Shown: one piece after another, positions 23,801 to 33,294 of the stretch
Position numbering within the stretch: position 1 is the stretch's first letter
Layout: every line of letters starts with the position of its first letter
NCBI RefSeq assembly: GCF_023650515.1
Contig: NZ_CP096016.1
Coordinates: forward strand, 3,102,001-3,166,000
Direction of reading: 5' to 3'
From: Alkalimarinus coralli
Lineage (GTDB): Bacteria > Pseudomonadota > Gammaproteobacteria > Pseudomonadales > Oleiphilaceae
Length of the DNA stretch: 64,000 nucleotides
Translations under genes and position numbers: made by a program
Notes under the pieces: model-generated
What the model saw: the letters and a program-made list of their open reading frames with translations, nothing else
Databases searched by the model: none
Told to the model about the DNA's origin: nothing

Positions 23801-25006
23801 CTAAAAACCTCCTTCCATCATCGGTAACGCTAAGAAGAACTTGAGTATCAAAGCATTAGCGATATCAATAAAAAATGCACCGACTAACGGAACAACCAGA
23901 AAAGCTTTGGGTGATGGCCCAAACCGGCTAGTAATCGCATTCATATTACCAATCGCAACCGGAGTTGCCCCAAGCCCTAACCCGGCAAAGCCCGACGCCA
24001 TTACCGCTGCGTCATAGTTTCGCCCCATAACGCGAAACACCACCCACATGGTAAACAGCGTAATAAGTGTCACTTGAATGCACATAACGATAACCGCTGA
24101 CAGAACCCCTTCAGACAGCGCCGCAAATTGCATGGAGATTAAACTCATTACGAGGAATATCTGTAGGCTCAGATTATTTGCAACACTGACCGCTCGCTCG
24201 CTAATCTTAAACTTGACCAGTTCCGCACCATTGGTAATACAGATAGCCATCAACATCGCGGTCAGAAAGCCAGGCAACAGCATTCCCGTACTAAAAAGAA
24301 ACCGGTTAACCAAGTCACCGACTTGAATACAGATAGCAATAATCAAAACCGTTTTCAGAATATCCTCAAGTTTGGTGGGGTGATACTGCTCTTTCACTTC
24401 AGCCACTGTTTTGATGGTATCAAGCTCGCCCTCCGGCTTGAGTCCGTTCACTTTAATCAACCGGCCAGCAATAGGCCCGCCAATGATGCCCCCCATAATT
24501 AAGCCAAAGGTCGCAAAGGTAATACCGAGCGCTTCTGCGTGCTCAAGGCCCGCTTTTGCAGCCTCTGCCCCCCACGCGATAGCCGTACCATGCCCCCCGG
24601 CTAACGAAATACTGCCTATAAAAAGCCCGTAGGCCGGATTGCCGCCGAACGATGTAGCCACCAGCACCCCGGTCGCATTTTGCAAAAACAGAAACATCAT
24701 AGAAATAGCGAGCAGGATCGCCAATGCTTTTCCACCCGCCAGCAGCAACCTGAACTTGGCTGTTAAACCTACTGTTGTGAAAAAGACCAGCAGTAGAATG
24801 TCCCTCAGTCTCATATCGAACTCAACCGTAAGCCCCCAATGACTGCTTACAAGTGTGATAACCAGACTGAACAGCAACCCTCCGGTTACCGCGTCGGGAA
24901 TATTATTTCTTTTGAGTAAAGGAATAACACGATTAATAAATGCCCCGGCAAACACGGCAATGATGCTGAGTATAAGAAAGTCGATTCCCTCGATGCGGTA
25001 ACTCAT
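23801..25006 (-). CDS. gltS: sodium/glutamate symporter GltS
   Basis: GltS imports glutamate with sodium across the inner membrane. The 401-aa product matches the family length and shows about ten or more hydrophobic helices in two repeated halves. Each half carries a glycine-rich re-entrant loop: SISLAGGHGTAIAWG in the first and GFAGLGLGATPVAIGN in the second, both diagnostic of GltS. A terminator separates it from the upstream flavoprotein gene, so it probably has its own promoter in a short region near 25007-25031. Confidence 0.93.
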   Translation of the reverse strand: MSYRIEGIDFLILSIIAVFAGAFINRVIPLLKRNNIPDAVTGGLLFSLVITLVSSHWGLTVEFDMRLRDILLLVFFTTVGLTAKFRLLLAGGKALAILLAISMMFLFLQNATGVLVATSFGGNPAYGLFIGSISLAGGHGTAIAWGAEAAKAGLEHAEALGITFATFGLIMGGIIGGPIAGRLIKVNGLKPEGELDTIKTVAEVKEQYHPTKLEDILKTVLIIAICIQVGDLVNRFLFSTGMLLPGFLTAMLMAICITNGAELVKFKISERAVSVANNLSLQIFLVMSLISMQFAALSEGVLSAVIVMCIQVTLITLFTMWVVFRVMGRNYDAAVMASGFAGLGLGATPVAIGNMNAITSRFGPSPKAFLVVPLVGAFFIDIANALILKFFLALPMMEGGF

Positions 25007-25025
25007 TGTTATCCCATTTATATCA

Positions 25026-25059
25026 ACAAAAAGACGGTGCTAGATTACCAGCACCGTCT
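25026..25059 (-). terminator. rho-independent terminator of the flavoprotein gene
   Basis: On the minus strand AGACGGTGCT pairs with AGCACCGTCT across an 8-nt loop and is followed by TTTTTG. It lies 40 bp past the stop of the lipoamide-dehydrogenase-like gene. Confidence 0.85.
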
Positions 25060-25099
25060 GATAGCGACAAGAATGGGAGTGATTGTAATTACTTAATAG

Positions 25100-26617
25100 T
25101 TAAGCGCCAGGCCCGCAATCCAAGCAGCGCTCTATCACGTCTGGCCCAATATGCAAGTTATGGTTAAGATCGCGCAGGGCCGTTCTAACCCCTTCTTCTA
25201 TCACCGGGTGATAAAACGGCATATCCAGCATCTCGGATACCGTCATGCGTTTTTGAACTGCCCACGATAGCAGGTGTGCAATATGCTCAGCGGCTGGGCC
25301 AAACATCTCTGCCCCCAAAAACAGTCCTGTACCTTGTTCCCCATATACTTTAAGCAGACCTTTGTTCTTTGCCATTACTCTGCTTCTGCCCTGGTCTTCA
25401 AACGAGACCTCTCCCGTGGCATAACAGGTTTGGCAACGTTCTTTAACCTGATCCAGTGTTAGCCCGACTGCCGCAATTTGCGGATCGGTAAACACCACCG
25501 CAATGGGAGCCCTTCTGTTACCCGCAAGAACCCGTGGAAAACCTCCAGCGTTCTGCCCAGCAATACGGCCTTCATCTGCGGCCTCATGCAACAACGGAAT
25601 ATCATTATTGGCATCACCCGCAATAAAAATGTGGCTTCCAGCTTTCGCGTCAATTCGCTGTGCCTGCATGGTATATCGATCAAATAGCGGAACACCTCTA
25701 TCATCAAGCTCAAGGGAGGTATTTTCCAAGCCTAGCTTATCAACATTGGGCACCCGGCCAGTAGCAGCCAAGACAAAATCAAACCGTTCCACCACATCAC
25801 CCTTTTTCAGGTGTTTGTAGGCAATTTCTACCTGTGGCTTTGTTTCACCATCGACGGTTGATTTCACTCGCTCCATTCCCTGCACTTGAGCATCGGGATC
25901 AAGATAGAATTCATCATTAAACGCTTTTCTGGCATAGGCTCTGATATCAGGGTCTCGTATCGCCCCTAAGCCACCTCCCAAGCCGAAGACTTTAACCCTA
26001 ACACCCAGTCGGCTCAGCGCCTGGCCAAGCTCCAGCCCAATGACACCCGGCCCAAACACGGCAATAGAGTCTGGCAGGGTCTCCAGCTCGAAGACGGTGT
26101 CATTGATTAGTAACCGGTCATCTAACTTTTCAAAGCTCGACGGATAGCTTGGTCGACTACCTGTGGCGATAACCACTCGCTCTGCCTCTAGCTCAATTTC
26201 TGCGCCATCTTCCAGTGTGACCGCTACTTGGTGATCGCTTACAAACGATGCAACCCCTCGAAGCCGGTCATCTGCAGGAATATTTTCAACCGACTCCACA
26301 ACAAAGCCCGAAAAACGATCCCGCTCTGAACGAACACGACTCATGACCTCAGCCCCGTCAATGCTCAGCGGGCCAGGGTGAACGCCAAAGACAGGGGCTT
26401 TCTCAATAGAATGTGCTGCTTCTGCTGCCGCGATCAATAACTTACTTGGCATACAACCGACTCTTGCGCAGGTCGTTCCATACGGCCCACTTTCAACAAG
26501 TAATACGCTATCAGTATGCTCCTTGGCTGCACGGTATGCCCCTAAGCCTGCGGTGCCTGCGCCAATTATCAGTACATCAACTTTTCGTATCATTTTTTCT
26601 GTTTGATATGCCTGCAT
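25100..26617 (-). CDS. dihydrolipoamide dehydrogenase-like FAD disulfide oxidoreductase
   Basis: This is a class I pyridine nucleotide-disulfide oxidoreductase of about 505 aa. It has an FAD motif [17 protein letters not shown], the redox-active disulfide [13 protein letters not shown] (CxxxxC), an NAD(P) site [19 protein letters not shown], the second FAD motif [17 protein letters not shown] and a C-terminal dimer domain with [14 protein letters not shown]. It is not next to 2-oxoacid dehydrogenase genes. The peroxiredoxin-glutaredoxin gene just upstream suggests a thiol-redox or peroxide role. Start choice is uncertain: GGGAGGA lies against ATGATG, and a TTG at 26629 is possible. Confidence 0.8.
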   Translation of the reverse strand: MQAYQTEKMIRKVDVLIIGAGTAGLGAYRAAKEHTDSVLLVESGPYGTTCARVGCMPSKLLIAAAEAAHSIEKAPVFGVHPGPLSIDGAEVMSRVRSERDRFSGFVVESVENIPADDRLRGVASFVSDHQVAVTLEDGAEIELEAERVVIATGSRPSYPSSFEKLDDRLLINDTVFELETLPDSIAVFGPGVIGLELGQALSRLGVRVKVFGLGGGLGAIRDPDIRAYARKAFNDEFYLDPDAQVQGMERVKSTVDGETKPQVEIAYKHLKKGDVVERFDFVLAATGRVPNVDKLGLENTSLELDDRGVPLFDRYTMQAQRIDAKAGSHIFIAGDANNDIPLLHEAADEGRIAGQNAGGFPRVLAGNRRAPIAVVFTDPQIAAVGLTLDQVKERCQTCYATGEVSFEDQGRSRVMAKNKGLLKVYGEQGTGLFLGAEMFGPAAEHIAHLLSWAVQKRMTVSEMLDMPFYHPVIEEGVRTALRDLNHNLHIGPDVIERCLDCGPGA

Positions 26618-26738
26618 CATTCCTCCCAAGCCTGGCTAAACCATGTTACTAAGTTTGCACAACCTCATGATCGCCTTAAGATATATTATTTCAGTGTGAG
26701 CCTTACCTCCAGGCAAGGCTCTTCGCAATGGTCAGTGA

Positions 26739-27473
26739 CTAGCGGCTCATATACACTTCCAGTTCATCTGCGCCACCAATCAGAACCCCATCAACAAATA
26801 CTTGAGGTGTTGTTCCTTTTCCGGTAACGGCTTGTAGTGAACTATAGCTAATACCATTTTGCCCCAACTCAATATCTTCATATCGAATACCTTTGGCGTC
26901 CAAAAGGTTTCTTGCTCTGTGGCAGTGTGAGCAGCCAGGCTTGCTAAAAAGCGTTACTCTTGCGGGTAACTTGGCTTCCTCATTGATGTAGTTAAGCATG
27001 GTGTCTGCGTCAGATACTTCAAAAGGGTCGCCTGGCTTTTGTGGCTCAATAAACATTTTTTCAATAATGCCGTCTTTTACCAGCATTGAATAACGCCATG
27101 AGCGCTTGCCAAAGCCCAGCTCATTTTTGTCTACGGCTAAGCCCATGCCTTCTGAGAACTCCGCATTTCCGTCAGGCAAAAAGTAGATATTTTCTGCATT
27201 CTGGTTCTCTTTCCAGGCATCCATCACAAACGGGTCGTTAACTGATAAACAGATGATGCTATCAACACCATTCTCTTTGAACACGCCTGCCAATTCATTG
27301 TATCGAGGTAAGTGCGTGCTTGAGCAGGTAGGCGTAAATGCACCTGGCAATGCAAATAAAACGACGGTTTTACCTTCAAAAAGCTCTTTAGATGTAACTT
27401 GTTTCCACTCATTGTTCTCTCTGATCGGAAATGTAACTTGTGGAACTGCGTGGCCTTCTCTAGATTGCAACAT
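26739..27473 (-). CDS. peroxiredoxin-glutaredoxin hybrid
   Basis: This 244-aa fusion joins a Prx5-type peroxiredoxin (about 1-160) to a glutaredoxin (about 170-244). The peroxidatic Cys is in PGAFTPTCSSTHLP and the glutaredoxin active site is CSHC (KPGCSHCHRAR), with TTPQVFVDG and GGADEL for glutathione binding. Such fusions reduce peroxides at the expense of glutathione. AGGAGA precedes the ATG. It is on the same strand as the flavoprotein gene, about 110 bp upstream of it, and the two may form one peroxide-defence unit. Confidence 0.92.
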   Translation of the reverse strand: MLQSREGHAVPQVTFPIRENNEWKQVTSKELFEGKTVVLFALPGAFTPTCSSTHLPRYNELAGVFKENGVDSIICLSVNDPFVMDAWKENQNAENIYFLPDGNAEFSEGMGLAVDKNELGFGKRSWRYSMLVKDGIIEKMFIEPQKPGDPFEVSDADTMLNYINEEAKLPARVTLFSKPGCSHCHRARNLLDAKGIRYEDIELGQNGISYSSLQAVTGKGTTPQVFVDGVLIGGADELEVYMSR

Positions 27474-27728
27474 TTGTTTCTCCTGGGTCGTGATGTTTAG
27501 TTGATGTAAATAAGATACGATAGAGACACCGATTAAGATAATTAATTGTTTAAATTACTTTGATAGATTTTAAATATAGTTAGTTATATAGGCGACCAGA
27601 CAGACCATCGCCTAGTCAACACAGCCGCCGCGATAGGAGCGACAAAAGCTCACGCCCTCACCTTCAACCATTGTATTAGCCGTGTTAGGATGAGCACCAT
27701 CTCCTCTGAGTGCAGAGGGTAACCTGTG

Positions 27729-28409
27729 ATGAGATTAGATATGTCTGTATTAGAGTATTGGCCAGAGTTTCTAACGGTTGTAACCGTTCACCTTCTTGCC
27801 GTCGCCAGCCCTGGCCCCGACTTCGCTGTCGTCGTAAGACAAAGTATTAGTTTAGGCCGTAAAGAAGCGATATGGACCAGCATAGGGGTGGGAGCCGGTA
27901 TCCTGCTCCATGTGACGTACTCGTTGTTAGGGTTAGGGCTATTGATATCTCAATCAGTCCTGGCATTTAATATTCTCAAGGTTCTCGCAGTTGGCTATCT
28001 GCTTTTTGTCAGTTGGCAATGCATAAACGCAAAACCACAGTCGCTAAACCTGAGTCAATCCGATACACCGAACAGCCGCCTGCTGTCATATCATTCGGCG
28101 ATGTCGTGCTTCCGCCTCGGTTTTTTAACCAACGCGTTAAACCCTAAAGCCACACTGTTTTTTGTGGCGCTTTTTACTGTCGTCATCAGCCCTGGTACTC
28201 CAACCGCCGTGCAACTCTTTTATGGTCTATGGATGGCCTTTGCGACCGGGCTTTGGTTTATCGGGTTATCGCTGTTTCTCTCGCAACAGCGGGTTCGCTC
28301 TTTTTTCTCGCACTTTGGGCACTGGGTCGAGCGTGTAATGGGGGGAGCACTCATCCTCTTAGCCGGAAAGCTGGCATTTGCTACGTTAGATAGCCCAGAC
28401 CCGTCATAG
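27729..28409 (+). CDS. LysE/RhtB-family exporter
   Basis: This 226-aa inner-membrane protein belongs to the LysE family of amino acid and metabolite exporters. It has the N-terminal signature ASPGPDFAVVVRQSISLGRK and about six hydrophobic helices, with FLTNALNPKATLFFVALF in the middle, both typical. The substrate cannot be read from the sequence. A GTG three bases upstream is an alternative start. It is divergent from the peroxiredoxin gene and has no obvious operon partner. Confidence 0.88.
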   Translation: MRLDMSVLEYWPEFLTVVTVHLLAVASPGPDFAVVVRQSISLGRKEAIWTSIGVGAGILLHVTYSLLGLGLLISQSVLAFNILKVLAVGYLLFVSWQCINAKPQSLNLSQSDTPNSRLLSYHSAMSCFRLGFLTNALNPKATLFFVALFTVVISPGTPTAVQLFYGLWMAFATGLWFIGLSLFLSQQRVRSFFSHFGHWVERVMGGALILLAGKLAFATLDSPDPS

Positions 28410-28574
28410 ATTGCACACCTCGTAAATCGGGGCTTAACAGTATATATGTCGCTGAGTATAGAGATAGTTTCTCCATTACCCTGTTCTTGAACTATGCTTT
28501 GATTATAAGCGACGCCTGAGAAGTGGTAGCCATAATCATCCAGGCTCTGTTAATAAACCGGGGGCGGATTGATT

Positions 28575-30515
28575 GTGCTAACATTTTTCAAGTCAATGGT
28601 CAGCAGTAAACTACTGAAGCCGGTTTTTGCCGCATTGATTGTTATCTCTATCGTGCAGGTTTTGCTGTTTATTGTACTCACCTCAAGTAACGTAAACAGC
28701 CTCAACCATAGTATCGAGTCGGGCCTGAAAAACAGCGAACAACAGATAACAACCCAGCTCGCTCAGACAAATTCTCAGGTGGAAACACTCATTCAACAGA
28801 TGGCCGATAAAACCGGCCAATCGCTTTCGGCAACGCTTGCGCTCAACTTTGAAAAAGAAGAACTGATAATAGAAGAGAGCTTCCAATATTCGCTAGAGCA
28901 ATCATCAAGGACACTTGCAACGGTGCTCGCTCAAATAGCACCGCCTTATATTTGGGACAACGATACGCCTGAGCTGACACGCATTGTAGAAATGGCGCAT
29001 CAGACAGACAATGTTGTGTTTGCTATATTCCTGGACAAGGAAAGCAAGCCACTCACTCGCTACCTGAACCGCAAAGACCCCATCATAAAAGACCTCATTT
29101 CCAGCAGCCAGGTTCGCGGTTCAGTTAACAAAGTACTCGAGGCAGCCCCCAAAAATAACGACATTTCGGTTATCTACGAACCAATAAATTCAAGAGATGT
29201 TGAAATAGGCAAGTTTGTCTTAGGGATCAGCAACGCGCAGGTTGTTTCAGAAGTTCAGTCGCTAAAAGATCGCTTTAGTAAACTTATAAACGATAGCAAT
29301 AAGACCGTTAAAGAGACGATGAGAGAAGAGTCGGTCAATGTTGTTGCTGCATTACAAACATCACTCAAAGAAACCACCAACGATCTGGGCGAAACGATTT
29401 CATCATCAATCAACACGATCAGTTCCGGGGCAACAAACTTAACAGTATCTCTAACAACCTTGGTCATTATTGCTTCATTGGTAACCTTACTATGCATGGC
29501 ATTTTTGCTGACCAAGCTCGTGCTTAATAAAATTAATAGCCTGAGAAAAGCCTTATGGGGTATTGCTGAGGGCGAAGGGGATCTTACTCAGCGAGCGCAA
29601 ATTACCGGGAGCGACGAGATTACCAACATGGCAACGGCACTCAACCGTTTTATAGAAAAAACGCAAAGTATCATTACAGAGGTTAACCTCGCTGCGGATA
29701 ACGCCTCAAATATGACAGGCACATTGGCCAATACGGCAAACACGGCTAACAGTGCGGTAAATAGACAACAGAATGAGATTGAGCAGATATCATCAGCTAT
29801 TTCTCAAATGAGCAGTTCAATTCAGCATGTTGCAGAGAGCATTCAAACAGCCGCAAAAAATGTAGAAGATATTCAATCGGAATCCAGCGAAGCCTCCAGC
29901 ATTTCCACTCAGGTAAACGCTCAGTTAAACCAGTTGATAAGAGATATAACGAATGCAAATCAGGTTGTTATGGAGCTTGAAACCCATAGCAACCAGATCG
30001 GCTCCGTGCTCGATGTAATTAGAGGCATCGCCGAACAGACCAACCTTCTGGCACTAAACGCAGCGATAGAGGCTGCCAGAGCTGGAGAGAGTGGACGAGG
30101 GTTTGCAGTGGTTGCCGACGAAGTTAGAGCGTTGGCCAGCAAAACACAGCAATCAACGACAGAAATTCAACAAAGCATTGAGGGCCTTCAAGAGGGCAGT
30201 AAATCTGCCGTCAATGCCATTAACACGGCAAACCGGGTAGCCAAAGAAAGCATTGACTCATTTAGCAATTCAGATGCCCATTTAGAGAGTGTTTCGACTT
30301 CGGTCACACAGCTATTTGACCTATCAACAGAAGTAGCCTCAATGGCAGAAGAGCAAACTCATGTTGCAGAGGAGATTAATCGCAATATTGTAAATATTAA
30401 TGAAGCAACAGAACAGACTGCGTCATCGGTAAACCGGGCTGCAGCCTCAAGCACTGAAATAGACGATGTGGTTAAATTGCTAAAAGATAAGGTGTCCCAG
30501 TTTAAAGTTGAGTAA
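28575..30515 (+). CDS. methyl-accepting chemotaxis protein
   Basis: This chemoreceptor of about 646 aa has an N-terminal membrane helix (about 14-36), a periplasmic region of about 250 aa, a second helix (about 290-312), a HAMP domain (ending near [15 protein letters not shown]) and a long coiled-coil signalling domain with the hairpin tip [20 protein letters not shown], which binds CheA/CheW. The periplasmic part is largely helical with one alpha/beta segment ([18 protein letters not shown]), perhaps a Cache-type sensor; its ligand is unknown. The start is uncertain: GTG 28575 behind GGGGGCGG is preferred over TTG 28569 and ATG 28596. Confidence 0.92.
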   Translation: MLTFFKSMVSSKLLKPVFAALIVISIVQVLLFIVLTSSNVNSLNHSIESGLKNSEQQITTQLAQTNSQVETLIQQMADKTGQSLSATLALNFEKEELIIEESFQYSLEQSSRTLATVLAQIAPPYIWDNDTPELTRIVEMAHQTDNVVFAIFLDKESKPLTRYLNRKDPIIKDLISSSQVRGSVNKVLEAAPKNNDISVIYEPINSRDVEIGKFVLGISNAQVVSEVQSLKDRFSKLINDSNKTVKETMREESVNVVAALQTSLKETTNDLGETISSSINTISSGATNLTVSLTTLVIIASLVTLLCMAFLLTKLVLNKINSLRKALWGIAEGEGDLTQRAQITGSDEITNMATALNRFIEKTQSIITEVNLAADNASNMTGTLANTANTANSAVNRQQNEIEQISSAISQMSSSIQHVAESIQTAAKNVEDIQSESSEASSISTQVNAQLNQLIRDITNANQVVMELETHSNQIGSVLDVIRGIAEQTNLLALNAAIEAARAGESGRGFAVVADEVRALASKTQQSTTEIQQSIEGLQEGSKSAVNAINTANRVAKESIDSFSNSDAHLESVSTSVTQLFDLSTEVASMAEEQTHVAEEINRNIVNINEATEQTASSVNRAAASSTEIDDVVKLLKDKVSQFKVE

Positions 30516-30574
30516 TGCGCCAACAAAGCATAGTGTATTACTACAGGTGATACAATCTTGAAACAGGGTGCAAC

Positions 30575-30793
30575 ATGTCGACAAAGCAGGCTCTACTCTA
30601 CTCATTTACAGCGGGTGCTGTTTGCCTTTTTTGTACGTGGTTGTTTGGCCACTTATGGGTATTTATCGCGATTGTCTTCGTCGCCTCAATGGGGATTGCT
30701 GTGAAGTTGTCTGAAATAAAATCAATATCTGAGCCGGGCAAAAAAGAAGACCAGCAAACGCAGCCCTCTTCCCAAGGCGATAAGAAACAGTAA
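30575..30793 (+). CDS. small two-helix membrane protein
   Basis: This 72-aa protein has two adjacent hydrophobic helices (about 9-25 and 28-44) followed by a charged, Gln/Lys-rich tail. It is 60 bp downstream of the chemoreceptor on the same strand and has a CAGGGTG ribosome-binding site. I do not recognise the family. The composition (Cys, Trp and Phe in helix 1) looks like real coding sequence. A hairpin closes the unit at 30817-30839. Confidence 0.6.
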   Translation: MSTKQALLYSFTAGAVCLFCTWLFGHLWVFIAIVFVASMGIAVKLSEIKSISEPGKKEDQQTQPSSQGDKKQ

Positions 30794-30816
30794 TTAGCTG
30801 AATTAGTAAATAACGT

Positions 30817-30839
30817 CTGGCTCTCACCAAGAGAGCCAG
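30817..30839. terminator. 9-bp hairpin between convergent genes
   Basis: CTGGCTCTC and GAGAGCCAG form a perfect stem with a 5-nt loop between the small membrane gene (+) and the DAHP synthase gene (-). It has no T-run on either strand, so it is a weak or bidirectional terminator candidate. Confidence 0.5.
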
Positions 30840-30901
30840 CAAATCAAGCCTGTCGCTACACCTCAAACCAAGCCGATTAATACCCTGCTCAGACGAGTAA
30901 A

Positions 30902-31966
30902 TTAACCGCATTGCTCATAAAGCGCTCGAATAGATTTTTCGGTTTGCTCCCAGCTCATGCAGGCATCAGTGATTGAGACGCCGTATTCCATCTCCTCAGA
31001 TATGTTCTGGCGCCCCTCATTGATATGACTCTCAATCATCACGCCCATAATTGACCGATTACCTGAACTAACCTGCTCTGCTATATCACTTAGGACGTTG
31101 GGCTGCTGAAGGTGGTCTTTCCCTGAGTTTTCATGGCTACAGTCAATCATAATACGTTCATTTAACCCGGCATCACGCAATGCGTGCTGGCAACGGGCAA
31201 TATTTAGTGCATCATAATTCGGCTGCCCATTTCCACCTCTGAGCACAATGTGGCCATTTACGTTCCCCCCCGTACGAACAACACCCACTTCCCCATTGTC
31301 AGATACTCCCATAAACGCATGGGGACTGGCCGCCGACTTCATGGAGTGAATAGCTGTTGCAAAGCTGCCGTCTGTTGCATTTTTAAACCCCACCGCCGCA
31401 TTAAGCCCACTGGCCATCTCTCTGTGCGGTTGAGATTCAGTGGTTCTCGCACCAATCGCGACCCAACTGATCAGGTCGTCATAGTAGCTAATCGCCAACG
31501 GGCTGAGGGCTTCTGTTGCCAGGGGAAGCCCCATGGCAGCAAGCTCTAGCAGCAAGGTTCGAGATAACCTGACTCCTTGCTCCATATTGTCAGAGCCATT
31601 CAGGGATGGGTCGTGCAGCAACCCTTTCCAGCCGACGGTGGTTCTGGGTTTTTCAAAATAGCAACGCATCACTATACACAAGCGATCACTCACTTGGGCT
31701 GACAGGTGCGCAAGTCGTCGACCATAATCAATCGCAGACGCGGTATCGTGAATAGAGCAAGGCCCTGTCACCACCAGCATTCGTGCATCCTCACCATTTA
31801 CGATACGATGAATGCTCTGCTGATGCTGTTGAACCTCAAATAACAACGCCGGTTTAGCTTGCAACTGGCGTTTAATCACAGCAGGTGATGGCAAAACCTC
31901 CACGCTGGTAGAGGAGGTCGCTGCCACCGTAGCGTGATTTAAGCTTGTACTCGTTAAGTGTGTCAT
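30902..31966 (-). CDS. 3-deoxy-7-phosphoheptulonate (DAHP) synthase, class I
   Basis: This 354-aa enzyme condenses phosphoenolpyruvate and erythrose 4-phosphate, the entry step to aromatic amino acids. It is of the AroF/G/H type: VVTGPCSIHD, RCYFEKPRTTVGWKGLLHDP, WVAIGARTTESQPHRE, VGFKNATDG, VLRGGNGQPNY and IDCSHENSGK are all present. Which amino acid inhibits the enzyme cannot be told safely. AAGGA lies 8 bp before the ATG. The 32006-32083 leader has an attenuator-like pair of hairpins, suggesting control by premature termination. pheA is 2.3 kb away. Confidence 0.94.
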   Translation of the reverse strand: MTHLTSTSLNHATVAATSSTSVEVLPSPAVIKRQLQAKPALLFEVQQHQQSIHRIVNGEDARMLVVTGPCSIHDTASAIDYGRRLAHLSAQVSDRLCIVMRCYFEKPRTTVGWKGLLHDPSLNGSDNMEQGVRLSRTLLLELAAMGLPLATEALSPLAISYYDDLISWVAIGARTTESQPHREMASGLNAAVGFKNATDGSFATAIHSMKSAASPHAFMGVSDNGEVGVVRTGGNVNGHIVLRGGNGQPNYDALNIARCQHALRDAGLNERIMIDCSHENSGKDHLQQPNVLSDIAEQVSSGNRSIMGVMIESHINEGRQNISEEMEYGVSITDACMSWEQTEKSIRALYEQCG

Positions 31967-32005
31967 CTATGAATTCCTTATTGTTCCCTAATTTAAGCCC
32001 TAAAA

Positions 32006-32083
32006 CGAAAAAACCCCGATCAGCCAAAGCCTTTCGGGGTTTTAAAAATCTTCCGGAAGGCTGTTTTGTTAAACTCACCTTCC
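32006..32083 (-). promoter_or_regulatory. attenuator-like leader of the DAHP synthase gene
   Basis: On the minus strand the leader has a first hairpin GGAAGG...CCTTCC (32083-32055) and then a terminator AACCCCGA...TCGGGGTT with a following T-run (32041-32006), about 40 bp before the start codon. AGCCTT in the first hairpin is exactly complementary to AAGGCT in the terminator loop, so an alternative pairing could block the terminator. This is the layout of transcription attenuation. No Phe/Trp/Tyr-rich leader peptide overlapping the first hairpin is evident, so the sensed signal is unknown. Confidence 0.6.
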
Positions 32084-32444
32084 AGATACGTTATGCTATT
32101 TCATAGGCATCCAGGTTCGCTTAACCGTTTTACTAAAAAAGTAAAACCAATAGTGCCAACCAGTAAAAGTATCAGACGAAAAGACACGAGCCTGCCCCGC
32201 AATGGCTGCGGACAGATCAACAAGTAAGGAATTTAATTGCGTGCTTTTCATATTCATAATGCAGAAGCTTAACGCAAATAATCAAACTTTCAAACCTGAT
32301 TTCAGCAAACTTAATATATTTTTTAGCCGCATTTTTGCATGGCGTCATCAAACAGGTGCCTGCGATTTTAGATATTTAGTGCTACATTCCATATACAGGG
32401 ATGAAAAAACAGTATCTCGCTCAACTGTATCTAAGGATCTCGTT

Positions 32445-33272
32445 ATGAAATTCAGCAGGGTTAAAACAGCCAGCAGGCCGCTGGTCAGATCAAGCTTGGT
32501 GCTTATACTTTTTATTTTAAGTGCATCTGTGCTTGCTCAAACGGTTGAGGTTATTTCTATACAACACCGTTCAGCCGAAGATATCGCCCAACAAGTCAAG
32601 GCACTCTACCCTGAACAGGAATTACGAATCGTTGGCCACAACAAGCAACTTACCGTAAGAGCTAGCGCTCCTATAGTCGATGAGGTTAAACAACTCGTTT
32701 CATCATTGGATACGCCACCGCATCAATTTTTAATCAGTATCTCAAACGATATGAACCATAAGCAGTTGCAATCTGGTATCTCTGGCGCTGCATCAATATC
32801 AACCAATTCTGCCAGCAGTAACGGAGTTAAAATATCTGCTCACAACAAAACATATCAAACACGAGGTTCGGGAAATCAAACCGTAAGGGCGGTAGAGGGT
32901 CACTCAGCCTATATCAGCGCAGGCCAAAAAAGGCCTGTCAGAGGCCGCCAACTGGTCAATGGCCAATGGGTCAACTCAGTGGATTACATTGATATGACCC
33001 GCGGCTTTTATGTTCAACCCAGGCTTATTGGGGAAAGCCAGGTTGAGCTGAAGATTCGATCTCAGCAAAACCGCTCAAGTAAACAACATTACAATGAAAT
33101 AGACACCACGACGGTCGAGACAATACAGGTGGTCAGACTGGGTGAGTGGGTTAGTATCGGCGGAAGTTCGACAGCTAACAACAACCATCAAAGCGGGATC
33201 AGCTACTCCACCCAACGACAGAGCGTGGAAGATCAAAATGTAACCATTAAAGTAGAGCTGGTGACGCAATAG
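32445..33272 (+). CDS. secretin-like periplasmic protein
   Basis: From ATG 32445 (AAGGATC upstream) this is a 275-aa exported protein. A signal peptide ends near SASVLAQ (about residue 33). Next comes a secretin N-type domain (VEVISIQHRSAEDIAQQVKA to VKQLVSSLD, about 34-95). The rest, with GFYVQPRLIGESQVELKIRS and VVRLGEWVSIGGS, resembles the beta-rich strands of a secretin core, but it is much shorter than true secretins. No type II or IV pilus genes are adjacent. The role is unknown; a periplasmic or outer-membrane accessory is plausible. Confidence 0.65.
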   Translation: MKFSRVKTASRPLVRSSLVLILFILSASVLAQTVEVISIQHRSAEDIAQQVKALYPEQELRIVGHNKQLTVRASAPIVDEVKQLVSSLDTPPHQFLISISNDMNHKQLQSGISGAASISTNSASSNGVKISAHNKTYQTRGSGNQTVRAVEGHSAYISAGQKRPVRGRQLVNGQWVNSVDYIDMTRGFYVQPRLIGESQVELKIRSQQNRSSKQHYNEIDTTTVETIQVVRLGEWVSIGGSSTANNNHQSGISYSTQRQSVEDQNVTIKVELVTQ

Positions 33273-33294
33273 CTGCTTTAATCACGCCCCAGAC

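Noticed and set aside
31872-32078. 68-aa minus-strand frame across the DAHP synthase leader
   Set aside because: It runs through the terminator hairpin and into the real gene in another frame; its GTG start lies in the first hairpin without a proper site.
32105-32190. possible cobalamin-type riboswitch between the DAHP synthase and secretin-like genes
   Set aside because: Some GC-rich hairpin words are present, but the conserved core sequences of known riboswitch classes are not seen.
32202-32444. 81-residue N-terminal extension of the secretin-like protein
   Set aside because: The extension has no signal peptide and would bury the real one; AAGGATC just before ATG 32445 and the hydrophobic export signal directly after it fix the start.
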